Shown: one piece after another, positions 1-6,950 of the stretch | How the letters are laid out: the number at the start of each line of letters is the position of its first letter | Position numbering within the stretch: the first letter of the stretch is position 1 | Source: Chloroflexota bacterium | GTDB taxonomy: Bacteria; Chloroflexota; Chloroflexia; Thermomicrobiales; UBA6265 | Direction of reading: 5' to 3' | Assembly (NCBI GenBank): GCA_019348515.1 | Contig: JAHWJF010000191.1 | Span: 1 to 6,950 of the forward strand | DNA length: 6,950 bases | Notes under the pieces: model-generated | The model's database searches: none | The model's input: only the letters and a program-made list of their open reading frames with translations | What the model was told of the DNA's origin: nothing | Position numbers and translations under genes: made by a program

Positions 1-243
1 CCCGACGCTGTGGACGGATGAGTAGTGCTCCTCCCGCCAGAGCATGAGTAGCAGCGCACCGAACTGGATGAGGGACACCGCGAATGCGGCGCACGCCAGC
101 AAGCACTCAGCCGTCCCTGGCGTCCTCCGAGCTCCCCAGATACTCGCACAGAGGCCCGTCAGTCCGAGGGTGATGAGGGGCAGGGCATAGGGAAGGGCGT
201 CAAGGGTCTCATCCGTGAGCATGACCACCACACCATGCGCCAT
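1..243 (-). CDS. Partial small membrane protein (N-terminal part, unassigned)
   Basis: An open frame on the minus strand has no stop from its start to the window edge, so the gene continues to the left. Two in-frame ATG starts are possible: at 243 and, seven codons later, at 222. An in-frame TGA lies 16 codons upstream of the first ATG. From the start at 222 there are 74 codons. They contain two hydrophobic stretches typical of transmembrane helices, at about residues 11-30 (core ALPLITLGLTGLCASIWG) and 39-61 (core CLLACAAFAVSLIQFGALLL). Between them is a short basic, proline-containing loop (ARRTPGT), and a charged segment (WREEHYSS) follows. This pattern and G/C-ending codons favour a real integral membrane protein over chance. 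Neither start has a strong ribosome binding site. I do not recognise the family. It is divergent from the rest of the window and probably unrelated to the transporter operon. Confidence 0.55.
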   Translation of the reverse strand, partial: MAHGVVVMLTDETLDALPYALPLITLGLTGLCASIWGARRTPGTAECLLACAAFAVSLIQFGALLLMLWREEHYSSVHSVG

Positions 244-410
244 GCACAATGCGCCGCCCCCTGTCCGCCGGTCCGCCGACGCGGATCAGTCCTCCTGCCG
301 ATTCGGAGGCCCTCCCCGCCGTCGCTGCCTGCCCGGAGAACGTGTCTGCTTCCACTATCGGCTCCGAGGCTCATCGACTTTCCGCACCGCGACGACGCCG
401 TCTCCTGCGA

Positions 411-430
411 CGGTTTCCATCGTGAAACCG
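411..430. repeat. Short inverted repeat, possible operator
   Basis: CGGTTTC (411-417) and GAAACCG (424-430) form a perfect 7-bp inverted repeat around a 6-base centre. It resembles the size of a dimeric repressor site, but it lies about 355 bases upstream of the nearest plus-strand start and about 170 bases upstream of the minus-strand start. No promoter is recognisable beside it. A repeat this short can arise by chance, so the function is uncertain. Confidence 0.25.
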
Positions 431-749
431 CGGCTTGTCGCAGCCCGACTGATGGCGGTCCGTTAGCCATGGGCACTCGGCCCCTCCACGTGCGGCGCGC
501 GAACCGGCTCCTGCGCGTATCAAACTCCTTGGGACTGCCTCCCCTCAAGGACTCTTATGTGCGGTGGACCAGCTTTCGGGCGCGGCAGGTCCGAGATACC
601 GGGCTAGGAATCGCCTGCTCCCGAGACAACCAGGAAGTGATTTCATCCTTGTCAGGAAACATCCCCAGTTCGGCCTCGGCTTGGATCGCGAACCGGGTGA
701 CGGCGTGAGCCTGAACAGCAGCCGGGCGGGTATGGACCGACGGCCAAAC

Positions 750-755
750 TAGAAT
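750..755 (+). promoter_or_regulatory. Possible -10 element of the 785 gene
   Basis: TAGAAT at 750-755 matches the sigma70 -10 consensus TATAAT at five of six positions. It would place transcription start near 762, giving a leader of about 23 bases before the start codon at 785. No acceptable -35 hexamer lies 16-18 bases upstream, where the sequence is GC-rich, and there is no TGn extension, so this is a weak call. Confidence 0.25.
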
Positions 756-784
756 TCAAGCAACCAGCTAAATCGGGGGATTAG

Positions 785-1285
785 ATGGAGACGTCCATGT
801 CAGAACAAACCGGGGAGAGTTGGCGCGGTCGCGTTGGCCGGATGGATGCACAGGAAATCGATGAGTTCTTCGCGGGAGGGCGGATCTGCCGCCTTGCCTG
901 CCTGGACGATGATGGTTGGCCGTACATCGTCCCGGTCTGGTTCCAGTGGGCGGACGGGGGGTTCTTCGTGATCCCGAGGGAACGCTCTATCTGGGCCGGT
1001 TACCTCAAGCGTGACGGGCGTGTCTCGCTCTCCATCGATGAGGACGAGGCACCCTACCGGAAGGTCATGGTCAAGGGAATAGCCGAACTTGTCGAAGAAC
1101 CCAACGTTGGCGGTCGTTGGGTGGAGATCGCCCGGGGAATGTCTTATCGCTATCTCGGTGAGCACGGACCCGACTACCTGGAACCGACCTTAGGTGAGCC
1201 GCGATGGCTGTTTTTCATCCGGCCGGAGAAGCTCACCACCTGGCAAGGGGTTGACTGGGCCAAGAAGTATAAGACCGCGAGTTGA
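785..1285 (+). CDS. Pyridoxamine 5'-phosphate oxidase-fold protein (PPOX/FMN-binding split barrel)
   Basis: This 166-residue cytosolic protein has the layout of the small split-barrel PPOX family, whose members bind FMN, F420 or sometimes haem and act as oxidoreductases or cofactor binders. Residues 20-105 carry the barrel: the helix MDAQEIDEFF, then RICRLACLDDDGWPYIVPVW (33-52), matching the family's 'R-x-a-t-l-d-x-d-G-x-P-x-v-x-P-v-w' strand pair, then FFVIPRERSIW (60-70) and the strand KVMVKGIAELVEE (93-105). The C-terminal segment WLFFIRPEKLTTWQGV (141-156) resembles the family's closing strand. The length is usual for the group. Start choice is open: ATG 785 has GGGGGA four bases upstream, while ATG 797 (MSEQ) has GGAG six bases upstream, which is a better spacing. 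The gene is monocistronic, since a promoter follows it at 1316. The exact cofactor and substrate cannot be read, and residues specific to canonical PdxH are not evident, so it should not be called pdxH. Confidence 0.85.
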   Translation: METSMSEQTGESWRGRVGRMDAQEIDEFFAGGRICRLACLDDDGWPYIVPVWFQWADGGFFVIPRERSIWAGYLKRDGRVSLSIDEDEAPYRKVMVKGIAELVEEPNVGGRWVEIARGMSYRYLGEHGPDYLEPTLGEPRWLFFIRPEKLTTWQGVDWAKKYKTAS

Positions 1286-1315
1286 CTGTCCAAACTCCAA
1301 TGAGAGACCGGATGA

Positions 1316-1344
1316 TTGACGCCCTACTGCGGCTTTGCTAGAGT
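1316..1344 (+). promoter_or_regulatory. Sigma70-type promoter of the transporter operon
   Basis: A -35 element TTGACG (1316-1321; five of six consensus bases) and a -10 element TAGAGT (1339-1344; four of six, keeping the key TA at the start and the final T) are separated by exactly 17 bases. Predicted transcription start is near 1351, leaving a leader of about 54 bases before the ATG at 1405. The promoter sits between the stop of the preceding gene (1285) and the binding-protein gene, so it most likely drives the whole five-gene operon. Confidence 0.6.
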
Positions 1345-1352
1345 CGCCCGGT

Positions 1353-1369
1353 GGGTCGATTCACGACCC
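1353..1369. promoter_or_regulatory. Inverted repeat at predicted transcript start, candidate operator or leader hairpin
   Basis: GGGTCG (1353-1358) and CGACCC (1364-1369) form a perfect 6-bp inverted repeat around ATTCA. An outer pair, GAGTC (1341-1345) and GACTC (1371-1375), encloses it, although the spacing is asymmetric. The inner repeat covers about +3 to +19 of the predicted transcript, a usual place for a repressor operator of a sugar-uptake operon. As RNA it could instead fold into a small 5' hairpin. No regulator gene is visible in the window. Confidence 0.4.
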
Positions 1370-1390
1370 TGACTCTCATGCATTGCTCTC

Positions 1391-1397
1391 GAGGAGG
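1391..1397 (+). promoter_or_regulatory. Strong ribosome binding site deciding the 1405 start
   Basis: GAGGAGG lies seven bases before the ATG at 1405 and closely matches the anti-16S complement. It shows that the in-frame GTG at 1351, which coincides with the predicted transcription start, is not the true start. The 18 extra codons from 1351 would also sit in front of the Tat signal peptide. Confidence 0.8.
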
Positions 1398-1404
1398 ATG
1401 CGGT

Positions 1405-2775
1405 ATGTCGTCGTTTGATTCTGCGGAAAGGCAGCCCCGTTCGCTGAGCCGCCGCGCGGTCGTCGGGGCGGCAGCGGGAGGCGTTGCCACGGCGCTGGGC
1501 CTTCGGGCCGCGAACGCGGCGCCACTATCGGCCCCGACCCTGCTTCGCCAGGAAACGACGGAAATCCGGTTCTGGCATCAGGAGGTCGTGCCCAAGCGGG
1601 TCGAGGTCTTCCAGAAGTTCATCGACGCTTTCAACGCCGAAAACAGTGGCATTCGGGTCGTGCAGGAGTCCCAGGGCTGGGACACGGCCTTTTCCAAGTT
1701 GGTGTCAGCGCTCACCGCGGGCAATCCGCCGGACGTCATGCTCAGCCTGCCGGCCCTGACCATGACGATGCAGAGCCGGGGAGACATCATCCCGGTTGAC
1801 GATATCGTGGAGAGCGTCAATTCTCAGTACCAGTTCGTCGAATCACAGCTGACGCCGTTCAAGTACCAGGATGCGACCTGGGGCGTCCCCATGTGGGGGA
1901 TGACCTTCCTCCTCCACTACCGCACTGACCTGCTCGAGGAGGCTGGTGTCGAGAACCCGCCGGCGACGTGGGCGGAGTGGCTCGACGCCTCCACGAAAAT
2001 GACCGGGAACGGGAAGTACGGCATCATCCTCCCGGCGAACAAGAACCTGTTCACCACCGAAAACTTCTATTCGGTGATGATCAACACGGATGCGCGGATC
2101 TATGGCCCGGACGGGAAGATCGCTTTCAACAGCCCGGAGACCGTCGAGGCCCTGACCTTCTACAAGGACATGGTGAAAGCGGCCGCTCCCCCGGACGCCC
2201 CCAGTCTCGATTGGGGAACCTGGGAGCAGGCCCTCCTGCGCGGTATCGGAGCGTCCACCAACGGGTTCTCGTCCTGGCGCCAGGCGATGGACGAAACTGA
2301 TCTGAAGGACAATTGGAGCGCAGTCGCCCAGCCGGTCAAGGAAGGCGGCAAGCCAGGCCAGATCCACTACCCGAACAACTTCATGGTGTTCAAGCAGGCC
2401 GAAGAGAAGATTGAGGCCATCGCTCGCTTCACCGAGTACATGCATCAGCCGGAGGTCAACGGCGAATGGCTGGCGACGATGGAGCCGACGCTCTACCTGC
2501 CGATTACGGAGACCTCCCAGCAATCCGACTCCTTCTGGTCGAATCCAGTCATCGCCGCGCACCGAGCCATGGTCGAGAAGCAGCTCGAAGTGCTTCCGCG
2601 GGGTCAGCTTTACGGGTTCGAGGACCCAGGTGCCTACAACCCCACGGTTGGTGAGTTCGAAGGGTCGGGTGTCCTTGGCGAAATCGTGCAGCGGATGGTG
2701 ATCGAGGATCTCAGCCCGCAGGACGCCGCCGACTTCGGGCAGACGCGGATCGAAGAAGTTCTGCAGCTGCAATAG
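1405..2775 (+). CDS. Carbohydrate ABC transporter solute-binding protein (family 1), Tat-exported
   Basis: This is the extracytoplasmic receptor that captures the solute and delivers it to the permeases encoded downstream. From the ATG at 1405 it has 456 residues, normal for UgpB/MalE-like family 1 binding proteins. Residues 1-39 are an export signal: a twin-arginine motif SRRAVVG (15-21), a hydrophobic stretch to about residue 34, and an A-N-A cleavage site near residue 38. There is no lipobox cysteine. The mature part begins with the typical first strand EIRFWHQE (53-60). It continues with the helix KRVEVFQKFIDAFNAENSGI, the segment AGNPPDVMLSLPA (105-117), the hinge-type stretch WGVPMWGMTFLLHYRTDLLE (159-178), GVENPPATWAEWLD (181-194) and the late element FMVFK (326-330), all in family order. 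The gene is first in the operon and is followed by a stable hairpin. The substrate is not predictable; the carbohydrate class is inferred from the family and the neighbours. Confidence 0.93.
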   Translation: MSSFDSAERQPRSLSRRAVVGAAAGGVATALGLRAANAAPLSAPTLLRQETTEIRFWHQEVVPKRVEVFQKFIDAFNAENSGIRVVQESQGWDTAFSKLVSALTAGNPPDVMLSLPALTMTMQSRGDIIPVDDIVESVNSQYQFVESQLTPFKYQDATWGVPMWGMTFLLHYRTDLLEEAGVENPPATWAEWLDASTKMTGNGKYGIILPANKNLFTTENFYSVMINTDARIYGPDGKIAFNSPETVEALTFYKDMVKAAAPPDAPSLDWGTWEQALLRGIGASTNGFSSWRQAMDETDLKDNWSAVAQPVKEGGKPGQIHYPNNFMVFKQAEEKIEAIARFTEYMHQPEVNGEWLATMEPTLYLPITETSQQSDSFWSNPVIAAHRAMVEKQLEVLPRGQLYGFEDPGAYNPTVGEFEGSGVLGEIVQRMVIEDLSPQDAADFGQTRIEEVLQLQ

Positions 2776-2787
2776 CTCTCGTCATCG

Positions 2788-2825
2788 CGCGAACGGGGCG
2801 AGGGATACCCCTCGCCCCGTTCGCG
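2788..2825 (+). terminator. Perfect 17-bp intercistronic hairpin (attenuator or mRNA-stabilising element)
   Basis: Bases 2788-2804 and 2809-2825 are exact reverse complements (core CGAACGGGGCGAGGG) around the loop ATAC. The hairpin starts 12 bases after the stop of the binding-protein gene and ends 15 bases before the ATG of the first permease gene. No T-tract follows, so it is not a classical intrinsic terminator. In known sugar transporter operons such stems protect the upstream message or cause partial termination, so that the binding protein is made in excess over the membrane components. That role is inferred here. Confidence 0.7.
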
Positions 2826-2840
2826 GCGCCGAGCCCTCCC

Positions 2841-3770
2841 ATGGTCAGCACCACCGACGCGTCCGAGATCGGGTTGGATCGGCTACCGCCGGAAGCGGGG
2901 CCTGTTGTTGGCAAGGATCGCGGCGCCTCCACTGGGTTCCTGCTCTCCCTCCCAGCAACGCTGCTCATCCTCGTCGTGATCGTGTTCCCATTCGCGTACG
3001 TGGCTGGGATGAGTCTCTACAACGAGGCGACCGGAGAGTTCGTCGGCACGGCCAACTTCCGCCGGGTGCTCTCCTCCACCGATTTCCTGCCGAGCGTCCG
3101 GGTCAGCCTGGTCTGGACGATATCGAATCTCGTCATCCAGACGGTGTGTGGTCTCGCCCTCGGTCTCTTCCTGAATCAACGCTTCCGGGGCAGGGACGCC
3201 GCCCGCACACTCTTTCTGGTTCCATTCGTCGTGCCAACCGCCGTCGTCGCGCTCATGTTCTCCTGGATGGTCAACAGCACCTTTGGCGTCTTCAACCATC
3301 TCATCCTGACATCGGGCCTGAGCGACACGCCGATCAACTTCCTCGGCGATCCACGCTTTGCCCTGCCAACGGTCGTCCTCATCAATTGCTGGCGGTGGAT
3401 CCCACTGGTGGCGCTGATCATCTTCTCCATCCTGCAGGGCATTCCGCGGTCCGAGTACGAAGCGGCCCGAGTTGAAGGTGCTGGACACTGGGCGACCTTC
3501 CGCTTCATCACCTTTCCCTATCTGGGGCGATCGATGACCGCGATCGGGCTGCTGGGGACGCTGCTCACCTTCAACATCTTCGATTTGATCTGGTTGCTGA
3601 CCGCTGGCGGGCCGGTCAACCGGACCAAGAGCCTGCCGGTGCTGATCTACGAGTTCGCATTTGGCCTGCAGAATCTGGGAGCGGCGGCGGCGGCTTCGGT
3701 GCTGATGTTCCTGATGCTGCTCGTCTTCACGCTGCTCTACTTCCAGCGGCGCGATTTCAAGGTGGAATGA
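2841..3770 (+). CDS. Carbohydrate ABC transporter permease, MalF/UgpA-like
   Basis: This 309-residue inner-membrane subunit is one half of the heterodimeric import channel. Six hydrophobic segments are visible at about residues 32-60, 88-111, 121-144, 173-199, 231-255 and 280-300. The ATPase-contacting EAA loop lies between segments four and five: EYEAARVEGAGHWATFRFIT at 205-224, followed by FPYLG, with the conserved E-A-A and the G at 213 or 215. The early NFRRVL (72-77) and the late LLTAGGPVNRTKSL (252-265) are also typical of the MalF/UgpA branch. The unusual N-terminus before the first helix (about 30 polar residues) contains no known domain. No Shine-Dalgarno sequence precedes the ATG at 2841; the bases before it are pyrimidine-rich and the intercistronic hairpin lies just upstream. 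Translation could depend on a weak start or an in-frame TTG at 2874. The stop overlaps the next gene by ATGA, which suggests translational coupling. Confidence 0.92.
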   Translation: MVSTTDASEIGLDRLPPEAGPVVGKDRGASTGFLLSLPATLLILVVIVFPFAYVAGMSLYNEATGEFVGTANFRRVLSSTDFLPSVRVSLVWTISNLVIQTVCGLALGLFLNQRFRGRDAARTLFLVPFVVPTAVVALMFSWMVNSTFGVFNHLILTSGLSDTPINFLGDPRFALPTVVLINCWRWIPLVALIIFSILQGIPRSEYEAARVEGAGHWATFRFITFPYLGRSMTAIGLLGTLLTFNIFDLIWLLTAGGPVNRTKSLPVLIYEFAFGLQNLGAAAAASVLMFLMLLVFTLLYFQRRDFKVE

Positions 3771-4633
3771 TGGCTTCCAGTACTCCAGCGCCTGCGCGGT
3801 CCGCCGCGCCTGTCCGCAATCTCGGCGGCGCGATCCTCCGTGGCCTGACGCTGATCGTCCTGCTCCTGATCTTCATGTTTCCCTTCTACTGGATGGTAGC
3901 CACGTCGGTGCAGACCGCCGAGGGACTCTTCTCCGGCGTCAAGATCGTGCCGGATACCTTCACCCTGGCAAACTACCAGTCCGTCCTCCAGTCCGACTTC
4001 GTGCGCATCAACGTGCGCAACAGTCTCCTCATCGCGACCGGTACGACGCTCCTCACCACCCTGCTGGCGCTTGCCGCATCCCTGGGTTACCTGCGGTACC
4101 GGTATCGCGGGCGCCGCTTCTTCTCGCGGTTGGTCGTGCTCGTGTACCTCTTTCCAACCGTCCTGGTGCTGGTTCCGCTCTATTTCGTCGCGTCGCGCCT
4201 CGGGCTGCTGAACAATCCATTTGGCCTGATGGCGGTCCACTCGGTGCTCGCCCTCCCGCTCTGCCTGTGGATCCTGCAGTCGTATCTGGAAGGGGTGCCG
4301 CGAGAGCCTGAGGAAGCAGCGATGGTGTTCGGGGCGAGCCGAGCGCGGGCTTTCCGCATCGCAACGCTGCCGCTCGCTGCCCCCGGGATCCTGGCCGCAG
4401 CCGCCTTCGCGTTCATCCTCTCCTGGGGTGAATTCATGTTTGCCTTCATCATGGGTCCAGACCCTGCCCGGAAGACCGTTCCCGTCGCACTGAAAGATCT
4501 GTTCAGCTCCTATGCCATGGACTGGGGCGTGGTCACCGCTGCCGGGGTGGCCGCCACGATCCCGGTCCTGCTGCTGTTCTGGCTGATGGCCAAGTATCTT
4601 GCTGCCGGCCTGGCGAAGGGCGCCTTCGACTAG
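3767..4633 (+). CDS. Carbohydrate ABC transporter permease, MalG/UgpE-like
   Basis: This is the second membrane subunit of the channel, 288 residues, a usual length. Hydrophobic segments lie at about residues 23-46, 84-107, 121-142, 153-173, 204-229 and 256-280. The EAA loop is canonical: EEAAMVFGASRARAFRIATL from 182, then PLAAPG, giving E-A-A at 183-185, G189 and L-P at 201-202. Other MalG-type marks are FPFYWMVATSVQ (38-49), NYQSVL (69-74) and NSLLIA (85-90). The first ATG (3767) overlaps the stop of the preceding permease gene as ATGA. A second ATG follows directly at 3770, and AAGG at 3759-3762 gives it a seven-base spacing, so either may be used. The overlap points to coupled translation and equal amounts of both permeases. 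A 39-base gap separates it from the ATPase gene. Confidence 0.93.
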   Translation: MMASSTPAPARSAAPVRNLGGAILRGLTLIVLLLIFMFPFYWMVATSVQTAEGLFSGVKIVPDTFTLANYQSVLQSDFVRINVRNSLLIATGTTLLTTLLALAASLGYLRYRYRGRRFFSRLVVLVYLFPTVLVLVPLYFVASRLGLLNNPFGLMAVHSVLALPLCLWILQSYLEGVPREPEEAAMVFGASRARAFRIATLPLAAPGILAAAAFAFILSWGEFMFAFIMGPDPARKTVPVALKDLFSSYAMDWGVVTAAGVAATIPVLLLFWLMAKYLAAGLAKGAFD

Positions 4634-4660
4634 GAGCTCGGGGCGGGTTGGGCACGAATC

Positions 4661-4666
4661 AGGGAG
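4661..4666 (+). promoter_or_regulatory. Ribosome binding site supporting a GTG start
   Basis: AGGGAG at 4661-4666 stands six bases before the GTG at 4673, and no in-frame ATG lies nearby. The protein begins in good register with the ABC ATPase family from this GTG, so the non-ATG start is well supported. Confidence 0.7.
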
Positions 4667-4672
4667 TCTGGC

Positions 4673-5781
<1,109 letters not shown>

Positions 5782-5785
<4 letters not shown>

Positions 5786-6792
5786 CCGATTCCGTGGTGC
5801 GCGTTGGACTCGCGGGCCTGGGCACGTTCGGCCGCCAGCATGCGAACGTGCTGGCAGCGCTGGAGGGCGTGGAACTCGCGGCGATTTGCGATCCACACCC
5901 TGAGTCCCTGGCTTTGGCGGCTGAACGGTACAACGTGCTTGGTCGCTATGCGGACTTCGAGGAGATGATCGCGCGCGAAACGCTGGATGCGGTCTACATT
6001 GTTTCCCCCGAGCCTACCCATGCCGGAATGGAAATCGCTGCGTTCCAGCGTGGCCTCGCAGTTTTTGTCGAAAAGCCATTGGCCATGAACTACGAGGAAG
6101 GGCAGCGGGTGGTCGAGGCCGCAAAACGGGCTGGCACGGTGTTCCAGGTTGGCTTGGTCCTGCGATTCGACCCGCACCACGCCTTCCTACAGCAGCAGAT
6201 TGCCGCGGGGGCGTTTGGGCAACTTGTTTCGTTGCGGGCGAAACGAAACATCACCCGGTCCTGGTTCGCCGACTACGGACATCGTGTCCACCCGGTGCAC
6301 GAAACCCTGGTGCACGACATCGACCTCATGCTCTGGATGACGCGGTCACAGTGCTCGGCGGTCCACGCGGTCGAGCGATCATTCACCGGGCGCGCCAACC
6401 CGGACGCAGTGTTTGCGACGGTCGAATTCGCCTCCGGCGCCGTGGGATTGCTGGAATGCAGCTGGTTCGTACCAGAGCGGGCGCCGGCAAACGTCGTCGT
6501 AGAGGGTTGGCACGGCACCATCGACGGAGTCCTCGAGGTCGTGGGCACCCAGAAAAGCGCTCAGCTTTCCATGCTGGAATCCGGCTTGAAGGTCTGGAGC
6601 GATGAACGTGTCGAGGTGCCAGAGGCGACGCTGTGGCCAACGCTCCACAACCGGGTGGGGGGCGCGCTGCGGGAGTCGAGCTCGCACTTCATGGATCGGG
6701 TGCGCGGCTGCAATGTGCCTGAGGTGACCTCAATCGAGGATGCCCTGGAGGGACTTCGCATCGCCGATCTCATCATCGCTGCCGCCCGGTAA
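5782..6792 (+). CDS. Gfo/Idh/MocA-family NAD(P)-dependent oxidoreductase
   Basis: This 336-residue cytosolic dehydrogenase has the two-domain Gfo/Idh/MocA architecture. An N-terminal Rossmann fold carries VGLAGLGTFGRQHA (G12, G14, G17), the end of the second strand at AICDPHPE (34-41) and VFVEKPLAMN (94-103) with the catalytic-type K98. The C-terminal alpha/beta substrate domain carries HETLVHDIDLMLWM (173-186) with the conserved H178, D179 and D181. Members oxidise or reduce hydroxyl groups of sugars, inositols and related compounds. Compared with Bacillus subtilis inositol dehydrogenase (K97, D172, H176 from memory), the spacing is the same, but position 174 is Glu instead of Asp. The start is clear: GGAAGAGG (5767-5774) stands seven bases before the ATG, which overlaps the ATPase stop. 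Co-transcription suggests that it acts on the imported solute. The exact substrate is not predictable. Confidence 0.92.
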
Positions 6793-6950
6793 CGAGGGCC
6801 GCCGCGGAAGCGGACATCGCCGGCATCATGTATCTGATCGGGCCCTGCAGGATCGTGATCTGCGGAGGTCGTCCCGACTCATCCACCGTTCGGACGACGA
6901 CGGCCAGGACTCCGCTCTGCCGCCCATTGGGCATCCAAACGCCCGATCCC
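6773..6950 (-). CDS. Partial convergent gene, C-terminal end (unassigned)
   Basis: On the minus strand a frame is open from the window edge to a TGA at 6775-6773, giving 58 residues of a C-terminus. About three quarters of its codons end in G or C. The translation has a mixed, protein-like composition with a probable strand pair (GVLAVVVRTVDESGRPPQIT, then ILQGPIRYMMP) and a closing alanine-rich segment (SASAAALV), unlike the Arg/Pro-rich chance frames elsewhere. Its 3' end overlaps that of the dehydrogenase gene by 20 bases on the opposite strand. The sequence loosely recalls the C-terminal sensor domains of some transcriptional regulators, but I cannot assign a family. A plus-strand frame from ATG 6829 is open to the edge too, but its composition looks antisense. 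Confidence 0.45.
   Translation of the reverse strand, partial: GSGVWMPNGRQSGVLAVVVRTVDESGRPPQITILQGPIRYMMPAMSASAAALVTGRQR

Larger units (their letters stand above)
244..784. other. Intergenic region without a convincing gene
   Basis: About 540 bases separate the minus-strand membrane gene from the pyridoxamine-oxidase-like gene. Several open frames exist on both strands, but their translations are rich in Arg, Pro and Ser. They show no hydrophobic core, domain pattern or ribosome binding site and look like chance frames in GC-rich DNA. I see no tRNA-like cloverleaf or strong terminator. The region holds a short perfect palindrome (411-430) and a -10-like hexamer just before the downstream gene. 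It probably contains the divergent promoters of the two flanking genes. Confidence 0.5.

Noticed and set aside
159..548. 129-codon minus-strand open frame
   Set aside because: It overlaps, in another frame, the N-terminus of the more convincing membrane protein gene, and its translation is Arg/Gly/Ser-rich without structure.
527..550. CCTTG / CAAGG inverted repeat as a terminator
   Set aside because: Only five continuous base pairs, no T-tract, and no gene ends nearby on the matching strand.
235..708. 157-codon plus-strand open frame in the left intergenic region
   Set aside because: Composition is dominated by Arg, Pro and Ser, there is no ribosome binding site or domain-like pattern, and it overlaps the minus-strand membrane gene start; typical of a chance frame in GC-rich DNA.
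1351..1404. GTG at 1351 as the start of the binding protein
   Set aside because: It falls at the predicted transcription start with no ribosome binding site, whereas ATG 1405 has GAGGAGG at ideal spacing directly before the Tat signal peptide.
1843..2772. 309-codon minus-strand open frame opposite the binding-protein gene
   Set aside because: Antisense shadow in high-GC DNA; the plus-strand gene has a promoter, ribosome binding site, signal peptide and family motifs.
6829..6950. Plus-strand open frame from ATG 6829 to the window edge
   Set aside because: No ribosome binding site; the Thr/Arg/Pro-rich translation looks like the antisense of the minus-strand frame, which has the better codon pattern.

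Overview
The window comes from a GC-rich bacterium with a strong G/C preference at third codon positions. No marker gene fixes the taxon. A carbohydrate ABC transporter operon with a Tat-type, non-lipoprotein solute-binding protein, next to a pyridoxamine-oxidase-fold protein, would fit Chloroflexota (Thermomicrobia/Sphaerobacter-like) or a high-GC Gram-positive. That placement is inference only.

Layout: (1) 1-243, minus strand: the N-terminal part of a small membrane protein that runs off the left edge. (2) 244-784: about 540 bases with no convincing gene, holding one short palindrome and a weak -10-like element. (3) 785-1285: a stand-alone flavin/F420-type split-barrel (pyridoxamine 5'-phosphate oxidase-like) protein. 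(4) 1316-1344: a clear sigma70-type promoter with 17-base spacing, followed by a palindrome at the predicted transcript start. (5) 1405-6792: a five-gene, same-strand operon encoding a secreted solute-binding protein, two membrane permeases, the ATPase and a Gfo/Idh/MocA-type NAD(P)-dependent dehydrogenase. A perfect 17-bp hairpin without a T-tract lies between the binding-protein gene and the first permease gene. (6) 6773-6950, minus strand: an open frame with coding-like codon use, probably the 3' end of a convergent gene that overlaps the dehydrogenase tail by 20 bases.

The operon forms one functional unit. The binding protein would capture a sugar, polyol or sugar derivative outside the membrane, the two six-helix permeases form the channel, and the MsmX/UgpC-like ATPase drives import. 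The dehydrogenase, which overlaps the ATPase gene by four bases (ATGA), would then oxidise the imported compound. The substrate cannot be read from the sequence. I see no mobile element, CRISPR array, tRNA or rRNA. The window looks like an ordinary catabolic locus, and the points worth a second look are regulatory (promoter palindrome, intercistronic hairpin) and the two unassigned partial genes at the edges.
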